This document shows positions 28,081-43,926 of a stretch of DNA of 64,000 nt, piece after piece. Origin of the DNA: Chrysomallon squamiferum. Taxonomy: Eukaryota; Mollusca; Gastropoda; Neomphalida; Peltospiridae. Made by a program: the position numbers and the translations under genes. A model generated the notes under the pieces. It ran no database searches. It was not told the origin of the DNA and saw nothing but the letters and a program-made list of their open reading frames with translations. Location of the stretch: NCBI GenBank assembly GCA_012295275.1, contig CM022666.1, positions 5,228,419 through 5,292,418 on the forward strand, in the 5' to 3' direction. Position 1 is the stretch's first letter, and each line of letters begins with the position of its first letter.

Positions 28081-29463
<1,383 letters not shown>

Positions 29464-29580
29464 CAGTGTCGACAGCTCCAATGAAGGAAGGAACAAAACC
29501 GTATATAGAACGTCGTGAACGTGCACTACAACTACACCAGCAGTAGCTGACAACACTGCAGTTTGTGCACAATAAGACAT
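29464..29580. pseudogene. Junction of TNF relic (-) and membrane-gene exon 4 relic (+)
   Basis: 29464-29500 is the first third of the antisense TNF relic. At about 29500 it switches abruptly to a piece of membrane-gene exon 4 (ERRERALQLHQQ-type codons with a TAG) running to 29580. The intervening orphan exon and minisatellite present in other copies are deleted, giving an exact deletion endpoint. Confidence 0.75.
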
Positions 29581-29837
29581 TGAGATTATTCTGCTCAGTT
29601 TTAAATAAATTGATGTTTATTATTATTATTATTGTTGTTGTTGTTGTTGTTGTTTGTATTAATGTATTTATTTATTTATTTGATTTCTGATCATTATAGT
29701 TACTTTAGTGTTATCATTATGAGTTCAATTATTGATTTGTTAAATTAGTTACACATACATACTCATAGACACACACACACACATAGACACACACACACAG
29801 AGACACACACACACACACACAGACACACACACACATA

Positions 29838-29878
<41 letters not shown>

Positions 29879-30820
29879 ACACACACACATACACACATTA
29901 TATTTGAATTAATCTTACCCCATGCAATTAATTCATTTTTTTACTCTTTTTTTTTCATCTTTTAACAGATCTGGTTTTGTCAGGCTAAGAATAATTATCG
30001 ATACCAGCGAGGATCAGACAATGAAAGATACATGAAAAGAAATTAATTGAAAACCTAACAAAATTACATTCTGATATGTGTGCATAATTTGTATATTTTA
30101 AAGACAGTATGTTAAATATTGCTGTTATATAACCATGTAGATATCATATACTTATATATATACGCCTACATACGTGCACATCCACACACACACACACACA
30201 TGTATCATGATTAAGTTTTAATAGTTATGCTCTCGTCCTTCACTGTTTGATTTGCTGTCTAAAAAAATACGACAATAATAATGGTAGCTGACTAGAACAC
30301 TTTTTAAAATCCCCAGTACGTTCGTTATCTTTAAAAAATAGTTTCTACCTGAGCAGTGTTTATAAATAGCTGTTTGCTAAGTGTTTCCTAGTAATACAGA
30401 ATGCAGGGCTCACGAGTTCTCGAGTTACCTAACGTATTCTGTCACCGATATCTTATTTGACAACCTGCTTCAATCATGCGATTACTGTCATCTCCAGTCC
30501 AAATAAACACGTTCAACAACTGAAACGATTATAAAAATAAATGAATAAAAATAAAACTAGAGTGTATTAGGACATTTGAAATTAGATAATGTAGATGTTC
30601 TTGATTAAAATTTTTGATAATTTATTTGGGGTTAGACTGTTGAATAGTGACTAGTTGAAAAATAACAAACTACCTGGTTAATAGTCAGTTGTTAAGTTTT
30701 CTTTTCTTTGTTTCTGTTCGTGCACGTACATCACATGTACTTGACGTTGTCTAGTTTCCATCATAAAACAACTCACGGGAAACTGAACGAAGCAATATTC
30801 TTAAAATAGTTCTGTGTGCG

Positions 30821-30869
<49 letters not shown>

Positions 30870-31939
30870 CTTATTTGTGTTTTTTTGTTTTTTGTTTGTT
30901 GTTCTTTCTTTCTTGATGTTGTTGTTACTTTCTTATTGTTGTTTTGTGTTGAATTTCTTGTTTTTCTTGTTTGTTTGTTTTTTCCGGCTCACCATTGGAC
31001 TGATTACATCAACAATTAACTGCAAAGTACTAACCTGACATAATAGTATGTACGTGTGTATAAAATGACATTGTAGATATTACAAAAGTCACGTTTTTGA
31101 CAACACTTCTGTTTATAGGTTTTTCAATGGGATTGGCAGTAGATGACTTCTAAAAAGTTCGTGGGGAAAAAATCTCAGCATGTGATAGTAGTATTATATC
31201 GACTAGTAAAATTTATCTAACACGTGAACAGAAGTAACTCTATGCATTAGAGGCAACAATAACAAAAACCCCATGAACAGATTTTTAAATATTCTAAAAT
31301 AGATTACGATGTGTGCGTGCGTATGTGCGTGTGTGTGCGCGCGCGCATTAATAGTATGTGACTTCTTTGTATTGTTTGGTTTTTTGTTTATTATTGTCTG
31401 CTTTTTTTATTGTTGTTTTTTTTTAGCTTTTTTCCACCTTAACTCTGAATGACAACAGCAGTGTTAATATTAATAATAACAAGAACTATAAAAATGCTAT
31501 AACAGTGACAACCAGCAATAAATGCACGTAGTTTATTTGTGAATATTATGCAGCTTTTAATTATTAATTTTGTTTTCATTTTTCATTCTAAGCATGTCAT
31601 CCTCTCCATTAGGTTATATTTTCTCACAGCCAATCAAAATGTGATTTGAAGGACAACGGATCATCGGAAAAAAACCCAGTTTTGAGAAACTTAATTTTCT
31701 GTTTGTTTTCAGTTCAATATTATTATCTTCTAAAGTGCAGCTGTCTCTAACACATAATATAAAAATCATTTCGTTAACGAAAAGGAAGTAAAAGGCAACA
31801 AATATTTTTGCAAGATATGTCATTATTTTCCTATAGAATATTCTGTTGTTTGTGTATTATCTGTTGCGCGCTTTTCTGTGTGTGTGTGTGTGTGTGTGCG
31901 CGTGTGTGTGTGTCTGTCTGTGTGTATGTGTGGTTTTAT
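29581..31939. other. Repeat mosaic, 29.6-31.9 kb
   Basis: Long imperfect (AC)n at 29768-29897, the membrane-gene flank block at 29960, 'tacgcctacatacgtgcacatcc' block at 30160, (TG)n at 30816-30867, small-ORF block fragment at 31110-31150, CCAAT-type block at 31600-31800. No gene. Confidence 0.65.
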
Positions 31940-33312
<1,373 letters not shown>

Positions 33313-33425
33313 CAGTGTCGACAGCTCCAATGAAGGAAGGAACTAAACTTTCTTGCTGTCTTCGTTCTAAAGAATAATATGCTAAAACTATCTGTGAGTA
33401 TTCAAAGCCTGACAAACATAAAAAA
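33313..33425 (-). pseudogene. Antisense TNF homology domain relic, copy 5
   Basis: Same 110-bp segment as 1376-1490. It is followed by the 'gtatgaacacatgcataatc' block and the 'cacgtaaggattaatacag' block shared with 21240-21440 and 39540-39740. Confidence 0.6.
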
Positions 33426-33951
33426 AAATCGCTGCTCTGGTAGTATCTATTAAACAAAAGTATGAACACATGCATAATCTAATAAGAAAGCATATATATG
33501 TATACACCCTTTATTGTACACACGAACACAACAAACACAAGACATTTTTAAAACTGTATTCAGTTTAGCAGTAAACAATAATATAGATGAATAGAATGAT
33601 TCTAATCGGTCACAACAACCACGTAAGGATTAATACAGAACAACAAACAGATACATAACTAGTTACACAGTGCGCTCAGTGGACAGCGACCGATACCAGG
33701 AATTGTTCCACAGTTCTTCTCTATCAAACAAAAAACAAAACAAAACACAAATATCTCGGTTCTTTTATGAAAAAGGGACTCACGTTATTTATCAAGGTCT
33801 TCCCGACCTTGCAGCTTGATAAGCAACAAGGGCCATTTATACCTACCAGTCCGAGGTGATACTTAGTCCCGAAAAGAATCACAATTTTCAATTAACAAAT
33901 ATATTAGCAGTGAAGGATACATTAAACACATTTTGTCAATGTTCTTTGATT

Positions 33952-34130
33952 TTAATGTTGATGGCTTAAGCTGATGTTCCACTCGATATCACGAAGAAAT
34001 TCTGCCGCATCATACACGAACACTTCATAACATATTCTGATACCACCCTTATTACTATGAATAACTTCCATATTAAACATACTTCTGATACTAGAGCAAG
34101 CTGGAGAACATACAGCGAAACACATTTTAA
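33952..34130 (-). CDS. Orphan terminal exon, copy 2
   Basis: 179 nt, open, same acceptor (ttatttccag) and stop position as 21743-21921. The core reads MFNMEVIHSNKGGIRICYEV. Several residues differ from the other copies (Asp for Ala, Glu for Gly before Trp), but there are no indels. Unrecognised function. Confidence 0.35.
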
Positions 34131-34254
34131 CTGGAAATAAGACAAAAGTTGCAGAATAATATAATTTAAACATTCAGAATACAGTATTATTCCAGTACAT
34201 TACATATCATGTAGTTTATATTTACAGGGAGACAGTATTAAATATTATATAAAT

Positions 34255-34920
34255 AAGTACAGTACATACCATGTAATTTATATATCCAGGAATATAGTAT
34301 TAAATAATATATAATTAAGTACAGTACATACCATGTAATCTATACGTCCAGAGATACGTTGTTAAAGACTAATAGACTGCAGTACATTCCATGTAATTTA
34401 TGTATCCCGTATTAAAGATTAATATACTGCAGTATATACCATGTAATTTATGTATCCAGTATTAAAGATTAATAGACTGCAGTACATTCCATGTAATTTA
34501 TGTATCCAATATTAAAGATTAATAGACTGCAGTACATTGCATGTAATTTATGTATCCCGTATTAAAGATTAATAGACTGCAGTATATACCATGTAATTTA
34601 TGTATCCAGTATTAAAGATTAATAGACTGCAGTACATTCCATGTAATTTATGTATCCCGTATTAAAGATTAATAGACTGCAGTACATACCATGTAATTTA
34701 TATATCCAGTATTAAAGATTAATAGAGTGCAGTACATACCATGTAATTTATGTATCCAGTATTAAAGATTAATAGACTGCAGTATATACTATGTAATTTA
34801 TGTATCCAATATTAAAGATTAATACAGTGCAATACATACCATGTAATTTATGTATCCAGGAATATAGTATTAAATAATATATAATAAAATACAGTACATA
34901 CCATGTAATTTATATATTCA
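34255..34920. repeat. 50-bp minisatellite, main array
   Basis: About thirteen units. Spacing between successive 'attaaagattaata' starts at 34511, 34561 and 34611 is exactly 50 bp. Each unit contains 'gactgcagtacat-ccatgtaatttatgtatcc'-type sequence. A rapidly evolving tandem repeat rather than an RNA gene. Confidence 0.95.
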
Positions 34921-36608
34921 AAGATATAATATTACAGATTCAGTATTGCAAATAATATGTATTCTGTGTATCATTTTATAAATAATTGAGGTCCTGTGGT
35001 GTAGAGTATAAATGAATACATTAATGTGTATATCCACGGACATAATTATTACAGTACATATCATGTAATTTATAAATCAAAGGATATAATATTAAAGATT
35101 CAGCATGTACATGTACAGTGAATGTTCTTGTATGGTAGATGTTCTGTACACAATGGATGTTCTGCTGTAGATGTTCTATGTACAAAGATATTTTTGTACA
35201 GCAGATATCCTAAACATGTACATTTGTGGATGTTGTAAATATAATTAATGTTAAGTGATAATCAATACTCCATGCATAATGGCTTTTCTTTGTACAGTGA
35301 ATATGTAATGTATGTACTATTGGTCTGTGTTCAGTAAATCTGTACAGTGGATGTTCTACAAACACTGAATGTGTTCTAGAGATGTTCTATGTAAAATGAA
35401 TGTGTACTGTATTCAGTGAATGAAAATTTACATATTATTGTTTTTCTATATAAACTGACTGATGAAAGTGAAATGTTCACTGATTGGTTTAAAATGAATA
35501 ATACAAGTTAAGTATTCTTTATGCAGTATGTACTCATGGAGTGAAATTATGAAAGTAATAAATGTTTATATATATGTTACATGTGAAATGTTATGTTAAA
35601 TTTGCATAATAAATAATCGATTTAAGATATTTTGTTTTGTCAGAATACGATTTTTGTTTTTTAGAAGTATTTCAAAATCGTAACTATTAGGATTAGTAGT
35701 TTTATTATCACTATCATTATCATCATTATTAATTTTATTATCATTTTCATCATCATCATTATCAATTTTTATTATCAGTATAATCATCATTAAGTTTAAT
35801 ACCACTATGATCTTCATCATTGTTACTATTTTATCTACTATTACTATATAATCATCATTATTAGGATTATTCTTACTATTAGTATTACTATTTATATTAG
35901 TGATGCTGTTGCTGGTACTACTACTAAATTTATCACCATCATCATCATCATCATCATCATCATTATTACTGTTAACTGTTATCATTGTTGTCAAATAAAG
36001 ACTACAGTGATACCTCTGGTCACCTGTTCATAATTTATATTTACTTTAAAAGTAGTAAAAATGTCTTGTTGTGCATTTGTCATTTTCTTCTTATTTTTTC
36101 TTTCTTTGTTTCTTCGATTGTTTGTTTCTTTTTTGTTGTTGTTGTAGTAACAAGTAAAATTAATGAGATCATTTTTCAACTCACTTTTCGCTTCTACACC
36201 AGTCAGCAACATGATTTAATTTTTATTTTATAAAGCAAAATGTGTATGCTTTATAGACTATGTAAAATACAGCTGTTTTATAATATGTACTTATATACGT
36301 GCACATTCAAACACATATATCAAGATTACCTTTTAATTGTTAAGCAGTCGTCCTTAACACCGACGACAATAATGGTAGGTCACTGGAACACCTTTTAGAA
36401 TGCCGAGTGCATTGTCTTTAAAAGTAGGTCTGCCCGAGTAGTGTTTTTAAATAGGTGTTTTCTAAGTGGCTCAGCTGATTCAAAATGCCCGGTCAACGTG
36501 TTCACTCTGAGGCCCGGTCTACAATAAAATCACTATCTGTGAAATGTTTATCTAATGTGTAATTGATATCTCATTCTCTACCAAGTTCATTGTCGTGAGT
36601 ACTATTAT
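34921..36608. other. Repeat mosaic, 34.9-36.6 kb
   Basis: Membrane-gene intron blocks to 35100, gatgttct minisatellite at 35105-35220, module start at 35325-35600, ATC-rich block at 35690-35990 (a Thr/Asn/Asp-rich frame is low-complexity), and the block shared with 19380-19990. No gene. Confidence 0.65.
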
Positions 36609-36616
36609 CTCTAGAC

Positions 36617-38375
36617 CAGTGGTTCCCCATGATTTTAGTACTATGCTCCACTTTTTTATCACAAATGTCTTCATGTCCCCACCCGTTAATTGTTTAATAT
36701 GATATAACAACATCAGTTTTGAAGAAGTATAACATGAAAAATTGTATCTTTCAAATAAAACTAAAGATTTTAACTTCAAATTTAATCAAATAAAGTCCAT
36801 TTTATAATGTGTCTAACATATCTACCATCAGATTAAATAAATTCAATTACAATCAATTAATGAGACCCTTGAGCCTGATGTCTACTGCAAAGAGATTTTA
36901 TCCGAGGCAGAAATTTGGTTAATTTCAATCTCAAGTCGCCTCGTTTAGTGATATCCTGTCGGTTTCTTTTCTTCAGTAATAAGTATTCACAACACTAAAT
37001 CCACATTCCACTAAGTATGACGATGGGAATGGTAACAGTAGTTTTCTTGTCAAACTACTTGTATTTGGATATTTAACTTGTGTTTCTTCACAGAGCCACA
37101 TTATTGTTCCTTTTATTTTGAACAGGGCTTTGATTAAGTATCATCATTTTGTAATTCTGAAAGTTCTCCTTGATACTCCATGGTTACATCTGACAGATCC
37201 ACTAGCAATGCCTGAGTCATCCAAGATGGATAATTAATTTCTTTCAAATCAGAAAATCTGAAGTTGAAATCGCTTACCATTATTTTTAAGTGCTCCACAA
37301 TAACAAGACAAGTAGCATCTGTTACCTCACATTTATTCAGCCAATAAAATTGTTCAAATTTTTTGACAGAAATATTTTCTTGGGATAATTCCAGAAATGA
37401 TATAAAGACAAATATCTTGGCCTTTGAATTAATAAGTGTCATATTTGTTCCTTGGAGCTCCTTATTTAAGACATTGAGTTTTTCAACTATATCTGCTAAA
37501 TAACTGACAAGTGCTTTCCCATAAACTGTCAGTAACAGAGTCACATAAGGTTTGTCATCCAAGAACTCACTAAGAATATCAAATAATTCCATGAAACTTT
37601 TCAGGCAATTCCCCTTTGATAACCACTTTACATCAGTATGAAGTAATAATCTTACATAGTCTGCATTTTGATCCTTGCAAAATTGTTTGAAAAGACGCTC
37701 ACATTTATAGTGTTGACACATTTTATAAATGCATTCAATGTCTCGTTTAGAACAGGGGAAACTTTTTTGGAAACTAAATTTTGTCTATGAATAACACAAT
37801 GCACTAACAACATTTGGGGATTGTCGTCATTCAACAGTTTTAAAACTCCATTTTTCTTGCCCATCATCACTGGAGCACCGTCTGCAGCACAACATATAAT
37901 GTTCTCCATTGGTATCTGCTTATCATCTAAATATGTTTTTAATTTCTTATATATATCAATTACAATAGTAGTGGTTTCTAATGCTTCGCAAAATAGCATA
38001 TCCTCAATAAATTCTCCATTATCAACATATCTTACATAGGCCATTAACAGAGCTTCACTATCTCTTACAGTTGATTCGTCCAACTGTATTGAAATTTTTG
38101 TATTTTTTAATTTTTCAACAAGTTGTACTTCTACATCACAACTCATTTCATCAATCCTGCTACTAACAGTATTATTACTGAACGGCATGCTTTTGAGATC
38201 TTGGTCATCTTTTTCAAGAACTACTTTCAGAAAAGTTTACCCTATAAATTTATACTTTTTACCCATATAGGGCAAAATAAAATAAAATGTTGATATTACT
38301 ATATTTTTCATATTGCCCCCCTATTATTATTGAATTGATCCCAGTGGGGCGTAGGCCCCACGTTCAGAATCACTG
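36617..38375 (-). mobile_element. hAT transposon, Buster/ZBED-like, decayed (1759 bp)
   Basis: Bounded by the 8-bp duplication ctctagac at 36609-36616 and 38376-38383. The uninserted sequence (ctctagtccatagaaatacg) is present at 20010. Ends are cagtggttcccc on the left and, reverse-complemented, cagtgattctga on the right. On the minus strand, transposase-like frames 38188-37652 (IQLDESTVRDSEA, ICCAADGAPVMMGKKNG, VHCVIHRQNL) and 37721-37134 (LLLHTDVKWLSKG, LNVLNKELQG) are separated by a frameshift. A stop at 37134 then precedes the dimerisation-domain remnant (ECGFSVV) near 37010. The N-terminal BED finger is absent, so this copy is non-autonomous. Confidence 0.88.
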
Positions 38376-38383
38376 CTCTAGAC

Positions 38384-39385
38384 CATAGAAATACGTCGAA
38401 CAACAGACACAATTTTTAAAAATAAACAAATATAAATAAGTAGTTTTTGTCTGTCATGGAATAATCCAATGCGACTTCGTGGATCTTGTGTAGATATATA
38501 CTGTAGTGCATAGCTGTAGTGTATTAGGACATTTGAAATTAGATAATGTAGATGTTCTGGATTAAATAATATTATAATTTATTTAGGGTTAGACTACTGA
38601 AGAGTGATTGAATAAAAAATAACAAACTACCTGGTTAATAGTCAGTTGTTACGTTTTCCTTTGTTTGTTTCTGTTCGTACACGTACATCACATCTACTTG
38701 ACGTAGTCTAGTTTCTATCATAAAAACAACTCATGGCAAACTGAACAAATCAATATTCTTAAAATAGATCACTGTATGTGTGTGTGACTTATTTGTATTG
38801 TTTTTTGTTTCTTTCTTGTTTGTTGTTCTTCCTTTGTTCTTCTTGTTGTTTCTTTCTTATTGTTGTTTTGTTTTGAATTTCTTGTTTATTTGTTTTTTCC
38901 GGCTCACCTGTGCTCTGATTAGATCAACAATTAACTGCAAAGTACTAAACTTACATAATAGTATGTACGTGTGTATCAAATAACATTGTGGATATTACAA
39001 AAGTCACGTTTTTGACAACACTTCTGTTTATAGGTTTTTCAATGTGATTCGCAGTGGATGACTTCCAGCGCATTCGCGAATGTCTAAAAGTTCGTAGGTT
39101 ACAAATCTCAGCGTGTGATAGTAGTATTATATCAATTAGTAATATTTATCGAACACGTGAACAGAAGTAACTCTATACATTAGAGGCAACAATAACAACA
39201 ACCACAACATCAGATTTATTTATTTATAACAATGTTAATGCATTCGTACTTTCTCGATCTGTCTATTAGTAATACGGGTGACATAACTTTATCAACTTAA
39301 TAACAGAATATACTTGAGATTATAATAAATATTTTAATTTAATTAATTTTATAAAATGTATGTAATATATGTCTATGTGTCTATG
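38384..39385. repeat. Module blocks continuing after the hAT insertion
   Basis: Continues the sequence interrupted at 36608: the 'gtggatcttgtgtagatatata' block, the T-rich 'ttccggctcacctgtgctctg' block, and a small-ORF block at 39020-39170 with a TGA in place of Met-Gly. Confidence 0.75.
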
Positions 39386-39495
39386 CAGTGTCGACAGCTC
39401 CAATGAAGGAAGGAACTAAACTTTGTTTCTGTCTTCGTGCTAAAGAATAATATGCTAAAATGATCTGTGAGTATTCAAAGCCTGACAAACATAAA
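39386..39495 (-). pseudogene. Antisense TNF homology domain relic, copy 6
   Basis: Same segment as the other antisense copies, followed by the same downstream blocks as at 33430-33700. Confidence 0.6.
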
Positions 39496-40001
39496 AACAA
39501 AAAATCCCTTCACTGGTCATATCTATTAAACAAAAGTGTGAACACATGCATAATCTAATAAGAAAGCATATATATGTATACACCCTTTATTGTACACTAG
39601 AACACAACAAACACAATACACCTTTAAAACTGTATTCAATATAGAAGTAAAGAATACAATAGATGGATAGAATAATTATAATCGGTCACAACAATCACGT
39701 AAGGATTAATACAGAAGAGAAAACAGATACATATCTAGTTACACAGTGCGTTCAGTGGAAAGCGACCTTTACAAGGAATGGTTCCACAGTTCTTCCCTAT
39801 CCAAACAAAAAATATCTCGGTTCTTTTATTAAAAAGGGACTCACATTATTTGTCAACGTGTTCCCGACCTTCAAGTTTGACGTGTGTTGGAGATGATAAT
39901 TATTCCCGAAAAGAAGTCATAATTTATAATTATGAAATATATTAGCAATGAAAGATAGATTAAACACATTTTGTCCGAGTTTTTGTTAATGTTCTTTGAT
40001 T

Positions 40002-40180
40002 TTAATGTTGATGGTTTAGGCTGATGTTCCACCCGATATCACGAAGAAATTCTGCGGCAGCATACACGAACCCTTCATAACAGATTTTGATATCACCCTT
40101 ATTGATATGAATAATATCCATATTAAATATATTTCTGATACTAGAGCAAGCTGGAGAATATACAGTGAAACACATTTTAA
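40002..40180 (-). CDS. Orphan terminal exon, copy 3
   Basis: 179 nt, open, with acceptor and stop in the same places as 21743 and 33952. The core reads IFNMDIIHINKGDIKICYEG and the C-terminus is again LNHQH. Three equal-length open copies argue for recent duplication or constraint. The product is unknown. Confidence 0.35.
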
Positions 40181-40249
40181 CTGGAAATAAGACAAAAGTT
40201 GCAGTTTAACATAATTTAAACATCCTGAATACAGTATTATTCCAGTACA

Positions 40250-41481
40250 TTACATATCATGTAACTTATATATCTAGGGATATAGTATTAAAGATTAATA
40301 GAGTACAGTACATACCATGTAATTTATGTACAAAGTGATACAGTATTATTCCAGTACGGTAACCTTAAAGATAGTTACAATACAGTATATATCCTGTAAT
40401 TTACAAATCAAAGGATGTAATATTAAAGATTCAGCTTAGCAAACACCATGTATTCAGTGTATGATATTATAAAACTGACATACTGTGATGTAAAATATAC
40501 AATGTATTAATTTTCAGAACGGATTCATAGACCTCCAAGCTGAAATAATAATTTTTATTATTATTATTATAGTTGTTAATGTTGTTGTTGTTGCTGTTGT
40601 TTGTAGCAATTTATTCATTCATTTATTTATTTATTTGGTTTCTGATCATTATAGTTACTTTAGTGTTATGATTATGAGTTAAATTATTGATTTGTTAAAT
40701 TAGTCACACACACACATACACACACACATGCACACACGCACACACAGACATATTATATTTGGACTAATCTTATCCCATGAAATTTATTCATTTATTTACT
40801 CTCTCTTTTTCATCTTTTAACAGATCTGCTTTTTGTCAGGCTAAGAATAATTTTTGAAACCAGCGAGGATCAGACAATGAAAGATACATGAAAAGAAATT
40901 AATTTAAACCTAACAAAATTACATTCTGATATGTGTGCATAATTTGTATATTTTATAGACAGTATGTTAAATATTGCTGTTATATAACCATGTACATATC
41001 ATATACTTATACAGATACGCCTACATACGTGCTCATCTACACATACACACATGTATCATGATTAAGTTTTAATAGTTATGCTCTCGGCCTTCACTGTTTG
41101 ATTTGCTGTCCAAAAAAATACGACAGTAATAACAAAGGTAGCTGACTAGAAAACTTTTAAAAATCCCCAGTACACTCGTTATCTTTAACAGTAGTTTCTA
41201 CCCGAGCAGTGTTTATAAATAGCTGTTTGCTAAGTGTTTCCTAGTAATACAGAATGCAGGGCACACGAGTTCTCGAGTTACCTAACGTGTGATTGTCCCA
41301 CTCTCTTATTTCACAACCTGCTTCAGTCACGTGATTACTGTTATCTCCAGTCCAAATAAACACGTCCAACAACTGAAACGATTTTAAATATAAATGAATA
41401 AAAATAAAAATATTGTTTTCTGTCATGGAATAATCCAATTTTTATAACTGTGCGCCTTCGTGGATCTTGTGTAGATACATA
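40250..41481. other. Repeat mosaic with membrane-gene exon 4 stub
   Basis: One or two 50-bp minisatellite units at 40258-40340. At 40517-40548 the acceptor and first codons of membrane-gene exon 4 (NGFIDLQAE) are kept before an ATT-rich break. Flank block at 40820, and blocks shared with 26.5 and 30.1 kb at 40980-41400. No gene. Confidence 0.7.
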
Positions 41482-41489
41482 CTATAGTG

Positions 41490-43918
41490 AAGTGGTGGCC
41501 AAACTACGGCCCGCGGGCCGCATCCGGCCCCCAGTCCTGTTTCATCCGGCCCGCCAAACACCTTGCCTTGTTTTTCCAAGCACCATATTTACCACTGTGA
41601 ACAAGCAGTGCAACAGCGCTGGCTGCTACTAGCAGTAGCTTGTGGCAAGCGTTGTTATTTTTAGAATAAATGCCCTTGCAGCGTTATTTTTAGAACAGTC
41701 TGCCAACCATGACGTAAGTAGCTAACATAGCCTGTATGTACTCTTTTTCACATCCCTTTGGCCTACTAGCCTACTTTGTAAGAAATCAGGAAGTTAATTG
41801 TTCCAGCTTTGACTTTCAGTATTTTACTGAGCATGTAAGAGACAATACGCACATTGGATTTTCTTCTCAGAAGCAGCAATAAATTTTTTTTTCTCTACCT
41901 TATCAGTTAAAATGTCTCCAACGAAAAAGAGAAAAGTAGATGATGAATGCCGAGTTTTTAAGGAGGAATGGACATATCAATATTTTTTCACTGCGGTAAA
42001 TGGTAAAGCAGCGTGTTTAATTTGTAATGAGGGAATATCAGTTTTTAAAGAATATAATTTGAAAAGACACTATAATACAAAACACGCTGGATACAGTGAA
42101 GGACTATCAACAGAGCAAAAGGTTAATAAAGCTGCTGATATGGTGAAAAATCTAATAAAGCAACAGTCGCTTTTTTCAAAGACACAATCCATTCGCATTT
42201 CAGCAACAGAAGCTAGTTTTTATATTAGTTACAAAATTGCACAATGCAAAAAACCTTTTTCTGATGGAGAATTTGTAAAAGACTGCATTGTGGATGCGGC
42301 ACGCATACTTTGTCCAGAAGCACAGAATAAATTTGAGAATATTGCACTATCAAGGAATACAGTTATGAGAAGGGTACAAGATATCAGCAAAGATTTGTCC
42401 CAACAGCTTCACACTGCTTGCACTGATTTCATGTGGTTTTCATTAGCTCTGGATGAAAGCAATGATGTTCAGGACATTGCACAACTCATGATATTTATAC
42501 GTGGTATCAAGTCAGATTTTACAATTTCAGAGGAGTTGTTATCAGTTGAACCTTTAAAAGGCACAACTACGGGGGAAGACCTGTGTAAATGTGTAATAAA
42601 GTGTGTGGAGGAGGCTGGCCTGCCGAGGAATAAATTGGTGAGTATCACTACTGACGGTGCACCTGCTCTAACTGGAAAAAACAAAGGCATGATTAGCCTC
42701 CTACAAAAGAAGATTAAAGAAAACTGTCCTCAGCATGAAATATGGAAATTTCATTGTATCATTCATCAAGAAAGTTTATGCAAGTCAGCTCTGGATTTTA
42801 ATCATGTGATACGTCCTGTAGTTGAAGTAGTTAATCTACTCAGATCCAGACCATTATCACACAGACAATTCAAGACATTACTGGATGATATTGAGACTGA
42901 ATATAAAGATGTGCTATATCACAATAGTGTTCGGTGGCTTAGTCATGGGAAAGTTCTAAGAAGAGTCTTTGAACTAAGAGACGAAATTCTCCTTTTCCTT
43001 GATATCAAACAAATGAAATGTTATTTTATAGAGAAGATGAAAAATGATTACTGGCTTTGTGATTTTATGTTTGCCACTGAAATGTTTGAAAAGCTCAATT
43101 CTCTAAATTTGGAATTGCAAGGAAAAGGATTATTTGTGCATGATATGTACACCAAAGTAAAGCTTTTGAGGCAAAACTCTCACTTTTTGCCAAACAGATA
43201 TCAGAATGTAATTTTATTCATTTTTTTCTTTGCTAAGGAAGGCAACAGTAGATAGTAAACTTGCTGAAAAATACAGCAATCAACTCTGCATCTTGAAACA
43301 AGAATTCCAAAGAAGATTTTCAGACTTCAGAGTAATGGATTCATCATTTAATATACTTGTTTCACCCTTCAGTACAGAAATTGAGACAGCCCCTGATGTT
43401 CTTCAGCTGGAACTAATAGATCTACAAGCTAATAATGAGCTGAAAATGAAGTTTAGGAATATGCCTTTGGTAGAATTTTTCAAATATTTGCCTGCTGAAA
43501 AGTTTATCAATCTACGAGGTTTTGCTGCTAGGATGCTGTGTATATTTGGATCAACTTATATTTGTGAACAGACTTTTTCATGCTTAAATCAAACAAAGTC
43601 AAAAAACAGATCAATATTGTCAGATGCAAATTTACAAGCAATTATGAAAGTTTCGACAACTAGTTTTACTCCAGACTTTAAAAGGCTTGTTCAAAATTGT
43701 GGACAGTTGCATTTATCTCATTGATATATAAATCTTTTATTAAATACAAGTGTAAACAAGATGGTGTTATTTATTGTTATTCTACTACAATAATATATAT
43801 TTTAATAAAGATGGCAACCAGTTACGACAAATTTTACGTAAATTTTATTTAATCCGGCCCTCCAGTGGCAAGAAAGTTGCAAATTTGGCCCTCTGGTAAA
43901 AAAGTTTGGCCACCCCTG
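41490..43918 (+). mobile_element. hAT transposon, Charlie/GTF2IRD2-like, nearly complete (2429 bp)
   Basis: Flanked by the 8-bp duplication ctatagtg at 41482-41489 and 43919-43926. The empty site is present in sister module copies (tatactgtagtgcatagctgg near 20150 and 27005). Terminal inverted repeats are about 16 bp: aagtggtggccaaact on the left and, reverse-complemented, caggggtggccaaact on the right, so the left end has lost its CAG. GC-rich subterminal sequence (cggcccgcgggccgcatccgg) is typical for the group. Sharp ends and a long open transposase frame point to a fairly young insertion. Confidence 0.93.
41912..43724 (+). pseudogene. hAT transposase, frameshifted
   Basis: The start ATG at 41912 opens MSPTKKRKVDDE, a basic nuclear-localisation-like start. 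A BED-type zinc finger follows (C35-x2-C38-x14-H53-x4-H58), then the catalytic core motifs FSLALDESNDVQD and SITTDGAPALTGKNKG, and FHCIIHQESLC and SVRWLSHGKVL. The first frame runs 447 codons to 43255. Around 43195-43235 the frame shifts (with probable loss of some codons), and the second frame, to TGA-type end 43724, carries the C-terminal dimerisation region (FGSTYICEQTFSCLNQTKSK). Related host proteins include GTF2IRD2 and ZBED family members. Because of the shift, an active enzyme is unlikely from this copy. Confidence 0.9.
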
Positions 43919-43926
43919 CTATAGTG

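Noticed and set aside
34255-34920. CRISPR-like array
   Set aside because: Units are head-to-tail and the whole 50 bp repeats, with no unique spacers; the context is eukaryotic.
41450-41632. 60-codon frame at the left end of the hAT element
   Set aside because: It spans the target duplication and the GC-rich subterminal region, so it cannot be an ancestral gene.
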